A stretch of DNA of 64,000 nt from Ancylobacter mangrovi (GCF_024752355.1 NZ_JANTHZ010000001.1:248001-312000), one strand, 5' to 3'. Shown: positions 39,094 through 51,866, numbered from the stretch's first letter. Numbers and translations: made by a program. Notes: generated by a model from the sequence alone, not told the origin.

Positions 39094-41025
39094 CTACATC
39101 GACCGCATCGGTCGTCCCGACGCGGCGCCGAACCCCTCTACCAAAGCTTCGGTGCCGTCAAGTGCCGCCAGCTGTCTTTGTACATCGAGAAACCGTGCCC
39201 AGTTCATTTCGGTGGGCTCCTCCGCGAGGCGTTTCTCGGCTTCCTTCAGGTCTCTAGATAGGGCGTGGCTTCGGCGGTGCAAGCCCAGCCGCTGATGCCA
39301 CCACAACTCGACGTCGCTGCGCGCGGCGTCCGCATAGGCGGGCCAGTCGTGCCGCGGCACCGCGAGCTGGGCGAGGCGCGCGACGAGCGGGGCGAGACCC
39401 GCCGCCTCCAGCCGGGCGGCGACGTGCGCGGCGTCCTCCGCCTCGCCCTCCATATGGGCGTCGAGCAGGGCGTGGCGCAGTTCCCCCATCTCCTTGTTGA
39501 GGAACGCCATGGCGGCGAGCTCCTCGGCGAACTGGTCCAGCAGCCAGGGATGGTTCATCGCCGCGAACAGCAGCAGCGCCTCGTTGCGCGGGATCTGCAC
39601 CGCCGCGCCGCGCAGCAGGGCGGAGCGGCGCATCGCCTCGCCCGCCACCGCGGCAGGCGGCCGCCGGCCGGGGAAATTGCCCCGTCCCGCCCCGCGCCCC
39701 GCACCCCGCCCGCCCGGCGCGGCGTCGCGCCGGCCGCTCCCGCCCTGCACCACCACGGGCTGGAACAGGCGGCGGAAGCGCTCCATCAGGTCGCTGCGAT
39801 AATGCTTGCGCACGGTCTCGTCGGCGATCACCCGCACGATCTCGCCGATGCGCGCCTCGAGCGCGGCGCGCCGCTCGGGCGTGTCGACGCTGGCGCTCTC
39901 CATCTCGCGCGTCCACAGCACCTCGGCGAGCGGCTGGGCCGAGCCGAGCACGGCGTCGACCGCCTCGCGCCCGCCGGCACGCACCAGATCGTCCGGGTCC
40001 TGCCCGTCGGGCAGCGTGCCGAAGGTGAGGCTCATGCCGGGCTTGAGATGCGGCAGGGCGAGGTCGAGCGCGCGATAGGCCGCGCGCCGTCCCGCCTTGT
40101 CGCCGTCGAACAGCAGCACCGGCTCGGGCGCCATCTTCCACAGCAGGGCGAGCTGTTCCTCGGTGAGCGCGGTGCCGAGCGGGGCGACCGCGCCGGCGAA
40201 GCCCGCCTCGACGAGGGCGATCACGTCGACATAGCCTTCCACCGCGATCACCGGCGCGCCCTTGTGGGCGGCGGCGCGGGCGTTGAAGCCGTTGTAGAGC
40301 AGCGAGCCCTTGTGAAAGAGCGAGGTCTCGGGCGAGTTCAGGTACTTGGCCGGGACATCCTTCTCCAGCGCCCGCCCGCCGAAGGCGACCACGCGCCCGC
40401 GGAGGTCCGTGATGGGGAACATCACCCGGTCGCGGAAGCGGTCATAGGGAACGGGCACGTCCTCGGCGGCGATCAGCAGGCCGGCCTCGACCATGTCCTC
40501 CACCGGCACGCCGCGCGCGCCGAGCGCCTCCTTCAGCGCAAACCGCTCGGGCAGCGCGTAGCCGAGGCGAAAGCGCGCCTGCGTCGCCGGGCCGAGCCCG
40601 CGATCGGCGAGATAGCCGCGCCCTTTCGCGCCGGCGCGGCCCTGAAGCGTCGCCTCGAAATAGCGGGCAGCGAGGTCCATCACCTCATGCAGCGTCTTGC
40701 GGCGGCTCTCGCGGACCTCCTCCTCGCGCGACTGCACCGGCATGGGCAGGCCGGCCATGGAGGCGAGGCGCTCCACCGCCTCCGGGAAGGGCAGTCCCTC
40801 CACCTCCATCAGGAAGTCGAACTGGTCGCCATGCTTGCCGGAGGAGAAGCAGTGATAGAAGCCCTTCTGGTCGTTGACGTAGAAGGACGGCGTCTTCTCG
40901 GGATTGAAGGGCGAGAGGCCGCGCCACTCGCGGCCCTGCTTCTTCAGCTGGACACGCTTTCCCACCACCTCCGACACCGGGAGGCGGGCACGGATCTCGT
41001 CGAGGAACGAGGGCGGGAAGCGCAT
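39094..41025 (-). CDS. dnaG: DNA primase DnaG with a reduced zinc-binding motif
   Basis: The 643-aa primase synthesises RNA primers at the replication fork. It contains the N-terminal CHC2-type domain (1-100), the TOPRIM catalytic core ([15 protein letters not shown] with the Glu, then [13 protein letters not shown] with DxD-like acids) and a C-terminal DnaB-interacting domain after a Gly/Arg-rich linker. Unusually, only one of the four zinc ligands of E. coli DnaG is kept: Ser38 and Asn41 replace Cys and His, Cys59 is present, and Ser62 replaces the last Cys. This may be a lineage trait. It precedes rpoD on the same strand. Confidence 0.96.
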   Translation of the reverse strand: MRFPPSFLDEIRARLPVSEVVGKRVQLKKQGREWRGLSPFNPEKTPSFYVNDQKGFYHCFSSGKHGDQFDFLMEVEGLPFPEAVERLASMAGLPMPVQSREEEVRESRRKTLHEVMDLAARYFEATLQGRAGAKGRGYLADRGLGPATQARFRLGYALPERFALKEALGARGVPVEDMVEAGLLIAAEDVPVPYDRFRDRVMFPITDLRGRVVAFGGRALEKDVPAKYLNSPETSLFHKGSLLYNGFNARAAAHKGAPVIAVEGYVDVIALVEAGFAGAVAPLGTALTEEQLALLWKMAPEPVLLFDGDKAGRRAAYRALDLALPHLKPGMSLTFGTLPDGQDPDDLVRAGGREAVDAVLGSAQPLAEVLWTREMESASVDTPERRAALEARIGEIVRVIADETVRKHYRSDLMERFRRLFQPVVVQGGSGRRDAAPGGRGAGRGAGRGNFPGRRPPAAVAGEAMRRSALLRGAAVQIPRNEALLLFAAMNHPWLLDQFAEELAAMAFLNKEMGELRHALLDAHMEGEAEDAAHVAARLEAAGLAPLVARLAQLAVPRHDWPAYADAARSDVELWWHQRLGLHRRSHALSRDLKEAEKRLAEEPTEMNWARFLDVQRQLAALDGTEALVEGFGAASGRPMRSM

Positions 41026-41186
41026 GGCGGCAGCGGGTCTTTCGTCGGGCAGCCCGAATCAGCAGGCAAAAGCCGGGCCGCATCGGCCCATTAGGCATCC
41101 ATGGTGGCGCTTAAGTGGCGCCCGCGCCGAGCGCCATCTGTCCGCTATCCCCGGAATTCACCGGGCCGACGCGCGCACAAGCGCCC

Positions 41187-41957
41187 TCAGGCGGCGGGCG
41201 CGACCGTCAGCCGTCCCTGGACGCCGCGCCGGTCGATCAGTTCCTCGACCAGCCCGCTGCGCTTGGCCGCCTCGACGAAATGGCTGATCGTCTCGAGCGC
41301 GGCGTGCTTCGCGCGCGGCGTGCCGATGGCCTGGCGCACCGCCGTGTAGCCGCCCGGCAGCACCCGCGAGCCGGTGATATCGGCGGCATCGCCCAGCAGG
41401 CCCGGCCGCAGCCCGGCCAGCGCATCGAGCTTCTCGCCGACGAAGGCGGCCAGCGTCTCCTTGCCGGATTCGAACTGCACCAGTATGGCGCGCGAGATGT
41501 TGCGCTCCAGCCAGAGGCCGTAGGCGGTGCGCCGGGTGACGGCGATCCGCACGCCCGCCGCATCCACCTCGTCGACGGAGGAAAAGGGCGAGCCGTCGGG
41601 GACGAGATAGGTCGCCTCGATCTCGCAATAGGCGGGCGCGAAGCTGATAAACTCGGCACGCTGCGGCTCGGCGCCGATCAGCGCGATATCCCACTCGTCG
41701 CTCCCGGCCGCGTCGGCGATCAGGCCGGGCGAGGAATAGGGCACCAGGGCGAGCCCGACGCCGAGATAGTCGGCGAAGGCGCGCGCCATGTCGGGCGACA
41801 CGCCCACCGGATCGCCGTCGGGCGTGCGGTCGGTGACGAGCAGGAAGTTCGAGAGGTTTATCCCGGCGCGCATCACGCCGCCCGGCGCCAGCAGGTCGCG
41901 GATGTCGGGCGATGGAGGGGCGAGGCCGAGGCGCGAGGACGACGCTGACGGATTCAT
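41187..41957 (-). CDS. Substrate-binding-protein fold (SBP_bac_3) without signal peptide
   Basis: The 256-aa protein has the family 3 solute-binding fold: VMRAGINLSNFLLVTD, GVSPDMARAFADYLGVGLALVPY, EWDIALIGAEPQRAEFISFAPAY, VRIAVTRRTAYGLWLERN. The GGAGGG before ATG 41957 fixes the start, leaving a hydrophilic N-terminus (MNPSASSSRLGLAPPSP) with no export signal. No ABC permease or ATPase is nearby. It may be a cytoplasmic ligand sensor or enzyme-like relative rather than a transporter subunit. Confidence 0.78.
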   Translation of the reverse strand: MNPSASSSRLGLAPPSPDIRDLLAPGGVMRAGINLSNFLLVTDRTPDGDPVGVSPDMARAFADYLGVGLALVPYSSPGLIADAAGSDEWDIALIGAEPQRAEFISFAPAYCEIEATYLVPDGSPFSSVDEVDAAGVRIAVTRRTAYGLWLERNISRAILVQFESGKETLAAFVGEKLDALAGLRPGLLGDAADITGSRVLPGGYTAVRQAIGTPRAKHAALETISHFVEAAKRSGLVEELIDRRGVQGRLTVAPAA

Positions 41958-42090
41958 GTTCCCTCCATGCCCTCTCGGCACAAGATGCCCTATCGGCACA
42001 AACCTTCGGCGCCGCCGGCGCCCTGCCCCGCCCGCCGACGCGCCGTCCGCGAGCGGGACGGCGCCGGCTAGCGGGGATCACCCTGCCCGT

Positions 42091-42546
42091 TCAGGCCGTC
42101 AGCAGCGCCTTCACCGTGCCGCTCGCCTTGCCGAAGTCCATCACGCCGGTATAGCGCTCCTTCAGCGCCGCCATGGTGCGGCCCATGTCCTTCAGCCCGT
42201 GGGCGCCGATCTCCTGGATCACCGCGGCGATGGCGGCCTGCGATTCGGCCTCGGTCATCTGCTTGGGCAGGAAGGTCTGGATGACCGCCGTCTCGTCCCG
42301 CTCCTGGGTGGCGAGGTCGACGCGGCCCGCCTCTTCATAGACCTTCGCCGATTCCTCGCGCTGCTTGATCATCTTGGTCAGCAGCGCCATCACCTCGTCG
42401 TCGGCGAGCGGATCGCGGCCATGGCCGCGCGCCTCGATGTCGCGGTCCTTGATGGCCGCGTTCACCAGCCGCAGCGTCCCAAGGCGCGTCTTGTCCCCGG
42501 CCTTCATGGCCTCTTTCAGGGAACTGTTGATTTCATCCCGCAGCAC
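42091..42546 (-). CDS. GatB/YqeY domain-containing protein
   Basis: The 151-aa helical YqeY-type protein begins MLRDEINSSLKEAMKAGDKTR and has LRLVNAAIKDRDIEARG, the conserved IKQREESAKVYEEAGR, and the tail domain shared with GatB (LPKQMTEAESQAAIAAVIQEIGA, MGRTMAALKERYTG). The tail resembles the tRNA-binding end of GatB; cellular role is unsettled. It diverges from carA across a 241-bp gap in which no further gene, repeat or clear promoter was recognised. Confidence 0.92.
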   Translation of the reverse strand: MLRDEINSSLKEAMKAGDKTRLGTLRLVNAAIKDRDIEARGHGRDPLADDEVMALLTKMIKQREESAKVYEEAGRVDLATQERDETAVIQTFLPKQMTEAESQAAIAAVIQEIGAHGLKDMGRTMAALKERYTGVMDFGKASGTVKALLTA

Positions 42547-42787
42547 TTCTCAGCCTCTTCAAATGCGCGGGCCGGTCGTGCGGTGCTGTTCCGCGCCCTA
42601 CCGTCATCCGCGTTCATATTGTTGATACGCCCCGACGCCCCATGCACCGTCGACCGCTGTCACCGTCCGCAGCGGATGGCATTCCCGCAGCCATCCGCCC
42701 GCCGAAGGACAGATGCGCAACCACAAGGCTGGCGTCCGGCGCGGCGACCGACTAATTAGGACACACGACGACAGGGAACAAGACACG

Positions 42788-44008
42788 ATGAACGGAAGCG
42801 CTGGACAGCCCTCCGACGACGAAGTGTGGGTCGAGGACGCCTGGGCCGAGCCGGTGCCGACGGCACTGCTGGTGCTGGCGGACGGCACGGTGCTCGAAGG
42901 CTTCGGCCTCGGCGCCACGGGCCACGCGGTCGGCGAGGTATGTTTCAATACCGCCATGACCGGCTACCAGGAGGTGCTCACCGACCCCTCCTATGCCGGG
43001 CAGATCATCACCTTCACCTTCCCGCATATCGGGAATGTCGGCACCAATGAGGAGGACATCGAGACCATCTCGATGGCCGGCGCCTCGGGCGTGCGTGGCG
43101 TGGTGCTGCACTCGGCGATCACCGACCCTTCGAACTACCGGGCGACGCGCCATTTCGACCAGTGGCTGAAGGCGCGCAACATCATCGCCATCTCCGGGGT
43201 CGACACCCGCGCGCTGACCGCGCTGATCCGCGACGGCGGCATGCCCAATGCGGTGATCGCCCACGCGCCGGACGGGGTGTTCGACGTCGAGGCGCTGAAG
43301 AAGGAGGCGGCCGAATGGCCGGGCCTCGTCGGCATGGACCTCGTGCCGATGGTCACCTCCGCCCAGCGCTTCACCTGGGACGAGACGCCCTGGACCTGGC
43401 CCGAGGGCTACGGCCACCAGAGCGCGCCCGCGCACCATGTCGTAGCCGTCGACTACGGCATCAAGCGCAACATCCTGCGCCTGCTGGCCCGCGCCGGCTG
43501 CAAGGTGACCGTGGTGCCCGCCACCACCACGACCGACGAGATCATGGCGCTGAAGCCGGACGGGGTGTTCCTCTCCAACGGCCCGGGCGACCCGGCCGCG
43601 ACCGGGGAATATGCCGTGCCGGTGATCCGCGACATCATTGCCGCGGGCGTGCCGACCTTCGGCATCTGCCTCGGCCACCAGATGATCGGCCTCGCGGTCG
43701 GCGGGCGCACGATGAAGATGCATCAGGGCCACCACGGCGCGAACCATCCGGTGAAGGACAGGACCACCGGCAAGGTCGAGATCACCTCGATGAATCACGG
43801 CTTCGCGGTCGACCGCGACAGCCTGCCGGCGAGCGCCGAGGAGACCCATGTCTCGCTGTTCGACGGCTCGAATGCGGGCATCCAGCTCACCGACAGGCCG
43901 GTGTTCTCGGTCCAGTACCACCCCGAGGCCAGCCCGGGGCCGCAGGACAGCCACTACCTGTTCGACCGCTTCGTCGAGATGATCGCGAAAAACAAGAAGG
44001 CGGCCTGA
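42788..44008 (+). CDS. carA: Carbamoyl-phosphate synthase small subunit CarA
   Basis: The 406-aa subunit hydrolyses glutamine and passes ammonia to CarB, feeding arginine and pyrimidine synthesis. The N-terminal CPSase domain (TALLVLADGTVLEGFGLGA, GEVCFNTAMTGYQEVLTDPSY) is followed by a class I glutaminase with nucleophile Cys294 in FGICLGHQMIG and His/Glu in YHPEASPGP. ATG 42788 follows GGGAAC; about 20 acidic N-terminal residues precede the domain. A hairpin overlaps the stop codon. Confidence 0.97.
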   Translation: MNGSAGQPSDDEVWVEDAWAEPVPTALLVLADGTVLEGFGLGATGHAVGEVCFNTAMTGYQEVLTDPSYAGQIITFTFPHIGNVGTNEEDIETISMAGASGVRGVVLHSAITDPSNYRATRHFDQWLKARNIIAISGVDTRALTALIRDGGMPNAVIAHAPDGVFDVEALKKEAAEWPGLVGMDLVPMVTSAQRFTWDETPWTWPEGYGHQSAPAHHVVAVDYGIKRNILRLLARAGCKVTVVPATTTTDEIMALKPDGVFLSNGPGDPAATGEYAVPVIRDIIAAGVPTFGICLGHQMIGLAVGGRTMKMHQGHHGANHPVKDRTTGKVEITSMNHGFAVDRDSLPASAEETHVSLFDGSNAGIQLTDRPVFSVQYHPEASPGPQDSHYLFDRFVEMIAKNKKAA

Positions 44009-44017
44009 AGCCGCCTT
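43997..44017 (+). terminator. Hairpin overlapping the carA stop codon
   Basis: AAGGCGGC (43997-44004) and GCCGCCTT (44010-44017) form a perfect 8-bp stem with a 5-nt loop containing the TGA. No T-run follows, so it is probably an mRNA-stability or weak pause structure. Confidence 0.4.
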
Positions 44018-44141
44018 CCGCGTCGGGCGCGCATGACGCGCCCGCGCCGCCTGCCCTTCCCCCCCGCCAGAATCTGGTTTAAGGGAAGCGCCCAATCCGC
44101 GGGGGAATGCCTCGCCAAGAAAGTCCGATCCGGGTTCGGCC

Positions 44142-44170
44142 AAGGACGCGTTGCCCGACGCGTCCTTTTT
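44142..44170 (+). terminator. Intrinsic terminator between carA and carB
   Basis: A perfect 10-bp stem (44142-44151 with 44158-44167), 6-nt loop TGCCCG, runs directly into five T (44166-44170). It lies 134 bp after carA and 39 bp before the carB ATG. It must either end carA transcription, with carB having its own promoter in the gap, or act as an attenuator for carB. Confidence 0.75.
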
Positions 44171-44208
44171 CGTGTGCCCGGACAAATGCGCGAGCCGCAC
44201 GGGATCCG

Positions 44209-47544
<3,336 letters not shown>

Positions 47545-47658
47545 CATCGCTCGCGGCGATGCTGGATGGCCGCGACAGACTTACATGACCGGCCGTCGCG
47601 GATGCGCCTTCAGCCCAAGGGGGTCGAAGGTCGCCGCGCAGGGCTGCATTTGCATTTT

Positions 47659-47678
47659 GGGAGGTCAAGAAAAGACCT
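47659..47678 (+). promoter_or_regulatory. SD-sequestering mini-hairpin before greA
   Basis: The only SD (GGGAGG, 47659-47664) is 14 bases from the greA ATG, which is long. AGGTC (47662-47666) can pair with GACCT (47674-47678) immediately before the ATG. Folding would hide part of the SD, or shorten the gap if the ribosome accommodates it. Confidence 0.4.
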
Positions 47679-48152
47679 ATGGAAAAGATTCCGATGACCG
47701 CCGGCGGCCACGCCGCCCTCGAGAGCGAGCTCAAGCAGCGCCAGCAGGTCGATCGCCAGCGTATCATCGCGGCGATCTCCGAAGCCCGCGCCCATGGTGA
47801 CCTGTCCGAGAACGCCGAGTACCACGCGGCCAAGGAACAGCAGGCGCTGAACGAGGGCCGCATCGCCGACCTCGAGGACAAGCTGTCGCGCGCCGAGATC
47901 ATCGATGTCGCCAAGCTGTCCGGCGACACGGTGAAGTTCGGCGCCACGGTCACGCTCATCGACGAGGACACCGAAGAGGAGAAGAGCTGGCAGATCGTCG
48001 GCGACATGGAAGCCGACGCCAAGGCTGGCCGCATCTCCATCTCCTCGCCCATGGCCCGCGCGCTGATCGGCAAGAAGCTCGGCACCTCGGTGGAGGTCGT
48101 CACCCCGAAGGGCGCGCGCTCCTACGAGATCGCCGACGTCCGCTTCGCCTGA
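47679..48152 (+). CDS. greA: Transcription elongation factor GreA
   Basis: The 157-aa factor rescues backtracked RNA polymerase by stimulating transcript cleavage. It has the N-terminal coiled-coil ([18 protein letters not shown], then [24 protein letters not shown] with the acidic tip residues D and E) and the C-terminal FKBP-like domain ([18 protein letters not shown] to [14 protein letters not shown]). Length is standard. It lies 134 bp downstream of carB, with the lpcC-like gene 15 bp behind it. Confidence 0.97.
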   Translation: MEKIPMTAGGHAALESELKQRQQVDRQRIIAAISEARAHGDLSENAEYHAAKEQQALNEGRIADLEDKLSRAEIIDVAKLSGDTVKFGATVTLIDEDTEEEKSWQIVGDMEADAKAGRISISSPMARALIGKKLGTSVEVVTPKGARSYEIADVRFA

Positions 48153-48167
48153 CGTCCTCCCCGCGAC

Positions 48168-49283
48168 ATGCCGGCCCTCTCCATGCCCCGTGAGGAGACG
48201 CCCGCGGCGACGAGCCCCGCGGCCGTCGACGTCGCACGGCTGGAGGTGGTGGCGCCGAACTTCAAGCGCCGCCTCTCCGGCGTCACGGCGACGCTGGAGC
48301 GGGTGCTGCCGTTCCAGGCACGCGAGGTCCACATCGCCGCGCTCGGCCCCGGCCTCGCGCAGGAGGTGCCGCATATCGGCTATGCCGACCTGCTGCGCTT
48401 CTGGCGCGCGCCGGCGCGGCGACGCGCGCGCATCTGGCACGCCCGGCGCAATGTCGAGATGCTGGCTGGCGTGCTGCTGCGCGACGTGCTGCGGATGCGG
48501 CTTCTGCTGGTGTTCACCTCGGCCTCGCAGCGCTGGCACACGCGCTGGACCCGGTTCCTGATCGGGCGCATGGACGGCGTCATCTCCACCTCGGAGAAGA
48601 CGGCGTCCTATCTCGAACGCCCCTCGAGCGTGATCCATCACGGTATCGACATCGCCCAGTTCGTCCCGCCCGCCGACAAGGCAGCGGTGCGGGCGGGGCT
48701 CGGCCTGCCGGCGCTGAAGCTGGTCGGGTGCTTCGGGCGCATCCGCGCGCAGAAGGGCACCGACGTGTTCGTCGACGCGCTGATCCGCACCCTGCCCGAC
48801 CATCCCGGCTGGGGCGGCGTGGTGCTCGGCCGGGCGACGGCCGCGCACAAGGACTTCTTCGCCGAGCAGAAGGCGAAGGTCGAGAAGGCCGGCCTTGCCG
48901 ACCGCATCCTGTTCCCCGGCGAGGTCGCGACCTCGCAGACACCCGCCTGGTACGGCGCGCTCGACCTCTATGTCGCCCCCCAGCGCTGGGAGGGCTTCGG
49001 CGTGACGCCGCTGGAGGCGATGGCCTGCGGCGTGCCGGTGGTGGCGACCACGGTCGGCGCCTTCGACGAGCTGGTGATCGAGGGCGAGACTGGCAATCTC
49101 GTGCCGCCCGGCGACGTCGACGCCATGGCACAGGCCGTCGGCGCCTTCATGGCGCTCGACGAGGCGGACCGCGCGGCCAAGGCGGAAACCGCGCGGCGCC
49201 ATATCGAGATGACGCATTCGATCGAGATCGAGGCGCAGAAGATCAACGCGGTCTACGAGGCGGTCTGGGCCGCGAAGGGCTGA
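48168..49283 (+). CDS. lpcC: LPS core mannosyltransferase, LpcC-like (GT4)
   Basis: The 371-aa GT-B glycosyltransferase resembles rhizobial LpcC, which adds mannose to the Kdo of the LPS core using GDP-mannose. The N-terminal landmark is VVAPNFKRRLSGVTATLERVLP. The donor domain holds IHHGIDIAQF, VGCFGRIRAQKGTDVFVDAL, and the E-x7-E region in WEGFGVTPLEAMACGVPVV. No membrane span, so it acts at the inner face of the inner membrane. ATG 48183 is an alternative start. It converges with the ELM1-like glycan gene. Confidence 0.85.
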   Translation: MPALSMPREETPAATSPAAVDVARLEVVAPNFKRRLSGVTATLERVLPFQAREVHIAALGPGLAQEVPHIGYADLLRFWRAPARRRARIWHARRNVEMLAGVLLRDVLRMRLLLVFTSASQRWHTRWTRFLIGRMDGVISTSEKTASYLERPSSVIHHGIDIAQFVPPADKAAVRAGLGLPALKLVGCFGRIRAQKGTDVFVDALIRTLPDHPGWGGVVLGRATAAHKDFFAEQKAKVEKAGLADRILFPGEVATSQTPAWYGALDLYVAPQRWEGFGVTPLEAMACGVPVVATTVGAFDELVIEGETGNLVPPGDVDAMAQAVGAFMALDEADRAAKAETARRHIEMTHSIEIEAQKINAVYEAVWAAKG

Positions 49284-49301
49284 GCGGCCTTTCCGCGCCC
49301 T

Positions 49302-50336
49302 CTACCGGCCGTCGAGGCCGAGCACCGGCGCGATCAGCTTCGACAGCTCCGCCCGCTGGTCCTGCTGCGGCGGCTCCAGCCGCGTCAGCGTCGCCGCAAA
49401 CTGCTCGCCGGTGACGGTGCCCAGCGGCAATATGGCGAGGCTCTGTCCGGCGACGCCCCAGCGCGCGGTGCACCAGGAGGCGATGGCCTCGCTCGCATAG
49501 CCGTCATGGACCTTGGCCGAGCGCAGGCCGATGACCGGGCGCTTGGCTGTGATCCCCTCGGCCAGCATGCTCATGGAATCCTCGGTGACGACCACCGCGT
49601 CGGCGCCGAACAGCGCCCTCACCGAGCCCGGCCCGGCGCTGCGATAGTCGACGAACTCGGCCAGCACGCCCTCGGCGGCGAGCGCGGCGAACATGGCACC
49701 GACCTCGTCCGGCGTGCGGCGCGAGGTGGAGACGCGCCAGCGCACGCCATAGTCGCGGGCCGTCTCGCGCACCAGACGGATCAGCGCCTCCCACTCGTTC
49801 TGCGGCCATTCCTTGCGGTAGGCGGTGCCGCCGACCAGCAAGGCTAGCTCGGCGCCGCGGAGGTCGGCCGGCGCGGCGAGGCGGCGCGGGGGCGCATAGG
49901 CGTCGGGATCGATGGTCGAGGGGATCAGCGCCCAGGCGCAGCGCGGATTGCCGGCCGCGCGCGGCGAGGCGACGACCATGAGGCTCACCTCGCGCGTGTC
50001 GTAGCCGCCGATGCCGCCCGAATAGAGGAAGGGCAGCCCGCCGAAGGCGCGGCTGAGAAGGATGCCGGCGGCGATGGTCGGCCGCCCCGAGCCGATGATG
50101 ACGTCCGGCCGCTCCAGCGCGTCCGCCTCGATATGGTACATGCGGCGCAGCCAGGCGCGCGCATCGCGTCCGTAGCGGCGCATGATGAGCTTGCGCACGT
50201 CGTCATGGGCGAACCAGGAGGGGCGGACGTCGATCCGCGCGACCTCGGTCTCGCCGAGCCGGCCCACCGCCAGCGCGACGCCTTCCGCCTGGTTGAAATG
50301 GCCGGGCTTCTTGTCGCGCAGGACCAGCAGCTTCAC
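49302..50336 (-). CDS. ELM1/GtrOC1-family protein (DUF1022)
   Basis: The 344-aa protein of the ELM1 (DUF1022) family has a predicted GT-B-like fold. It begins VKLLVLRDKKPGHFNQAEGV, a family hallmark, and has PDVIIGSGRPTIAAGILLSR, LALLVGGTAYRKEW and VTEDSMSMLAEGITAKRPVIGL, a sugar-nucleotide-binding-like region. Bacterial function is unknown; the plant homologue affects mitochondrial fission. GTG 50336 overlaps the TGA of the upstream methyltransferase (GTGA). It is last in the Lrp-GT8-methyltransferase operon, suggesting a role in surface glycans. Confidence 0.85.
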   Translation of the reverse strand: MKLLVLRDKKPGHFNQAEGVALAVGRLGETEVARIDVRPSWFAHDDVRKLIMRRYGRDARAWLRRMYHIEADALERPDVIIGSGRPTIAAGILLSRAFGGLPFLYSGGIGGYDTREVSLMVVASPRAAGNPRCAWALIPSTIDPDAYAPPRRLAAPADLRGAELALLVGGTAYRKEWPQNEWEALIRLVRETARDYGVRWRVSTSRRTPDEVGAMFAALAAEGVLAEFVDYRSAGPGSVRALFGADAVVVTEDSMSMLAEGITAKRPVIGLRSAKVHDGYASEAIASWCTARWGVAGQSLAILPLGTVTGEQFAATLTRLEPPQQDQRAELSKLIAPVLGLDGR

Positions 50337-50971
50337 CGCGAGGCCCCGCGATTGCCGGCGCCGAACAGCTTGCGATGCGCCGAGCGGGCGAGCTTCTGCG
50401 TGCGGTAGATCGCCCTCTCCCGCGCCCTCACGCCGAGCCCGACGAGGCCGCCGACCTCTCCATCCCAGGTTTTGAAGGCGACGCGGTTGCGGCGGCGGAT
50501 CGGCATTTCCCGGATCGCGGGAAAGTGCGGCTTCAGCCGCGCCAGCCACCACATCGCGTCGTGCTGGGAGACATGGGCGTTGCGCCCGTCGGAGAGCAGG
50601 ATCTTGGCCGGGCCGGTGTCGATGACGAACAGCGCATGGGTCGCCACCGCCGCGATGCTGGCGAGCACGGCGTCGATCTCCTCGTCGGGAATGTGCTCCA
50701 TCACGTCGACATTCACGGCGAGCTCGACCCGCCCGGACGGCAGGACGGAAAGCTCGGGAATCGCGGGATCGTAGCGGTGGAACGTGCCGATGCCCGCCTT
50801 GGCGGCGATCAGCATGGCGAGATTGCTCTGCCCGCAGCCGAAATCGATCAGCGAGGCGGGCTTCAGCGCGAGGATATGGGGCAGCATGTCGGCCAGCGCG
50901 TGCCGGGCCGTGGCCCCGTAGCGATGGCGCGAATGGAGCTTCGCATACTCGTCGACGAGGCTGTACTCCAT
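50333..50971 (-). CDS. Class I SAM-dependent methyltransferase
   Basis: The 212-aa protein has a SAM-binding motif I in SLIDFGCGQSNLAMLIA, an acidic motif in VELAVNVDVMEHIPDEEIDAVLASI and a short C-terminal basic extension (RERAIYRTQKLARSAHRKLF) that may contact membrane or nucleic acid. Substrate not recognisable. Position between GT8 and ELM1 genes, with a 4-bp gap upstream and a 4-bp overlap downstream, suggests methylation of a glycan or glycolipid. Confidence 0.78.
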   Translation of the reverse strand: MEYSLVDEYAKLHSRHRYGATARHALADMLPHILALKPASLIDFGCGQSNLAMLIAAKAGIGTFHRYDPAIPELSVLPSGRVELAVNVDVMEHIPDEEIDAVLASIAAVATHALFVIDTGPAKILLSDGRNAHVSQHDAMWWLARLKPHFPAIREMPIRRRNRVAFKTWDGEVGGLVGLGVRARERAIYRTQKLARSAHRKLFGAGNRGASR

Positions 50972-50975
50972 GGCG

Positions 50976-51866
50976 CTAGCTCCCGAACGCCCGTCTGACC
51001 CGGCCGAAGAGACGTTTCAGCCGGCGCACCCGCTTCTCAACCTTCCGGCCCAGCTTGGTCTTCACCGGGGCGTTGGCAAAGGGCGTGCGGGCGCGATGCT
51101 CGAAATAGAGCGTGCGGGCCGGGTGGCCGCAATCGGAATAATTCGGCTTGATCTGGCCGATGAAGTGGATGATCCGCGCGTCCTGCCAAATCGACGGGTC
51201 GTCGACATAGCGGCCCTTCTTCAGGCGGCGGTGCATGTTCCAGCGCTCGTCGAGCGCCAGCCAGTCGCCGCGCAGCGTGCCGTTCAGCGCGTCCTGGTCC
51301 ATCATCGGCAGCTCGGGATGGGCGTCGACGAACTCGATGACGCGCTCGGACACGCGCTGGCGGCGCCATTCCTCGAGGTCGATCAGCAGCACGCCGCTGT
51401 TGAAATAGCGCATGTCCGCCGGCATGCCGATGTCGAGGTTGCGCTTGGCGTGGCGCTCGGGAACCTGGATCGCGATGTCGTCGACCGCCGCCAGCGCGTG
51501 GCCCTGCATGTCGATCTCGGCCAGCGGGGCGAGCGAGCCGTTCACCAGCGTGTCGCAGTCGATATAGAGCAGCCGGCCGGTGACGTCGGCCAGTGTCAGC
51601 GGCATCAGGATCCGCGCATAGGCGGTGCGCGAGAGGTGGTGGTTGACCGGCCGGGCGGAGAAGGCGCCCATCGCGTCGGTGAGGTCGATGAATGCGAGGC
51701 CCTCTCGGCCATAGCTGAGCCGCAGCCGCTCCTTGTTGGCGGGGCTGACACCGTCGCAGAACACGTAGACCGCATCGATGCCCGGCCCGGCCTGTTCGGC
51801 CAGGGAGGCAAGCAGCACGGCGGTCAGTTCCACATAGGCGGTATCGGTCGCGGTAGCGACGATCAA
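50976..51866 (-). CDS. Glycosyltransferase family 8 protein, TTG start
   Basis: The 296-aa GT-A enzyme has the GT8 nucleotide-sugar and metal site LLYIDCDTLVNG (Asp103, Asp105), RYFNSGVLLIDLEEWRR, PMMDQDALNGTL and HFIGQIKPN, all classic for LPS galactosyl/glucosyltransferases. It starts at TTG 51866, overlapping the lrp TGA (TTGA) with GGAGGGGGAG before it, so it is translated by coupling. The C-terminus is strongly basic (KVEKRVRRLKRLFGRVRR), typical of membrane-surface association. Confidence 0.88.
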   Translation of the reverse strand: MIVATATDTAYVELTAVLLASLAEQAGPGIDAVYVFCDGVSPANKERLRLSYGREGLAFIDLTDAMGAFSARPVNHHLSRTAYARILMPLTLADVTGRLLYIDCDTLVNGSLAPLAEIDMQGHALAAVDDIAIQVPERHAKRNLDIGMPADMRYFNSGVLLIDLEEWRRQRVSERVIEFVDAHPELPMMDQDALNGTLRGDWLALDERWNMHRRLKKGRYVDDPSIWQDARIIHFIGQIKPNYSDCGHPARTLYFEHRARTPFANAPVKTKLGRKVEKRVRRLKRLFGRVRRAFGS

